Source: an uncultured Candidatus Midichloriaceae bacterium (GTDB lineage Bacteria > Pseudomonadota > Alphaproteobacteria > Rickettsiales > Midichloriaceae). Taken from it: a stretch of DNA of 5,886 nucleotides. Location of the stretch: the NCBI GenBank assembly GCA_905479795.1, contig CAJQNX010000003.1, positions 1 through 5,886 of the forward strand, read 5' to 3'. Positions within the stretch are counted from its first letter, which is position 1; the number at the start of each line of letters is the position of its first letter. The notes beneath the pieces are model-generated. The model ran no database searches and was not told the DNA's origin. It saw nothing but the letters and a program-made list of their open reading frames with translations. Positions 5,398 to 5,886 of this stretch are shown here, in pieces. Made by a program: the position numbers and the translations under genes.

Positions 5398-5886
5398 CTA
5401 ATTTTTTGGTGTAGAAATTTTGTAATTTTCTATTCCAGAATTTCTTAATAATGTTATTGTAATTCTTCTGTTGACTGGAGAATATGGATTGTTTTGATCG
5501 ATTAATTCAGTATCTGCTCGTGCAATCACAGAGTGAATTCTTTCATATGATATATTGTTCATTAAAAAATACTTTCTAGCAGAGTCAGCTCTATCAAATG
5601 ATAATTCCCAGTTACCATACTGTGCTAGCGCGTTTTGATTAGATTTATCTGTATATCCACTTATTTGTATAAGATTTGGAGAATATTTAATATACTTTAT
5701 TATCTTAGTTAGCATATCCTTTGCATAGTCTGTCAATTTGGCGCTACCTATTTCGAATAAAGGTTTGTTGGCTTGGTCACTTATTGTAATTTCCAATCCA
5801 CTAATAGTGTTTTTATAAGAGACGCTTTTGTTTATGTCCTGACTCTTTTCTAACATTGAATCAATATCTGATTCAACTTTTAAAAA
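5398..5886 (-). CDS. motB: Flagellar motor stator protein MotB, C-terminal part (5' end beyond window)
   Basis: MotB pairs with MotA in the inner membrane as the proton-driven stator, and its periplasmic OmpA-like domain anchors to peptidoglycan. The visible 162 residues are that domain. The series PLFEIGSAKLT, then ISGYTD (about 5664-5647), NWELSFDRADSARKYF (from 5613), IARADTEL with NPYSPVNRRITITLLR closely follows the MotB pattern (NWELSxDRAxxAR, GRADTE, DPYxPxNRRI) rather than OmpA or Pal. The usual GHTD is GYTD here. The frame stays open through the right edge of the window, so the ATG at 5856 is probably internal; the transmembrane helix with its proton-binding aspartate and the plug lie outside. 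It ends with TAG at 5400-5398, 138 bases before typA. A non-flagellar OmpA-family protein is the alternative, but the NWELS/RADTE combination favours MotB. It implies that the organism has or had flagellar genes. Confidence 0.88.
   Translation of the reverse strand, partial: FLKVESDIDSMLEKSQDINKSVSYKNTISGLEITISDQANKPLFEIGSAKLTDYAKDMLTKIIKYIKYSPNLIQISGYTDKSNQNALAQYGNWELSFDRADSARKYFLMNNISYERIHSVIARADTELIDQNNPYSPVNRRITITLLRNSGIENYKISTPKN

Overview
The window is AT-rich. Four of its five genes are recognisable housekeeping or motility genes of alphaproteobacterial type: ftsZ, lpxC, typA/bipA and a motB-like flagellar stator gene. Very AT-rich spacers, A/T homopolymers inside genes, genes with little Shine-Dalgarno signal and an alphaproteobacterial FtsZ tail (EIPTFLR) together suggest a host-associated, Rickettsiales-like alphaproteobacterium. 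MotB and LpxC would point to a flagellated, LPS-making lineage such as the Midichloriaceae or a relative. The taxonomic placement is inference from motifs, not from a search.

Layout: 1-199 is a non-coding leader with a palindrome and a possible promoter. ftsZ (200-1570, +) follows and is intact. Then comes an unusual 208-base stretch (1571-1778, about 38% G+C by hand count) with no intact gene, followed by a small GTG-start gene (1779-2219, +) of immunity-protein appearance that has a perfect Shine-Dalgarno sequence. A very AT-rich convergent gap (2220-2334, about 15% G+C) separates it from three minus-strand genes, which in transcription order are motB (C-terminal part, 5886-5398), typA (5259-3451) and lpxC (3183-2335). 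The typA-lpxC spacer holds a nested palindromic element. The motB-typA spacer holds a plausible sigma70 promoter.

FtsZ builds the division ring, LpxC commits UDP-acyl-GlcNAc to lipid A, TypA is a ribosome-associated GTPase and MotB anchors the flagellar stator to peptidoglycan. They are neighbours with no obvious shared pathway, although ftsZ and lpxC are adjacent in the division/cell-wall cluster of many proteobacteria. Here they face each other, with a foreign-looking insert between them.

The part most worth attention is 1571-2219. It reads as the decayed end of a horizontally acquired gene, possibly a polymorphic-toxin tip, overlapping by GTGA with a still-open immunity-like gene that carries a G7 tract. 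I could not identify the presumed toxin, and this reading is inference.
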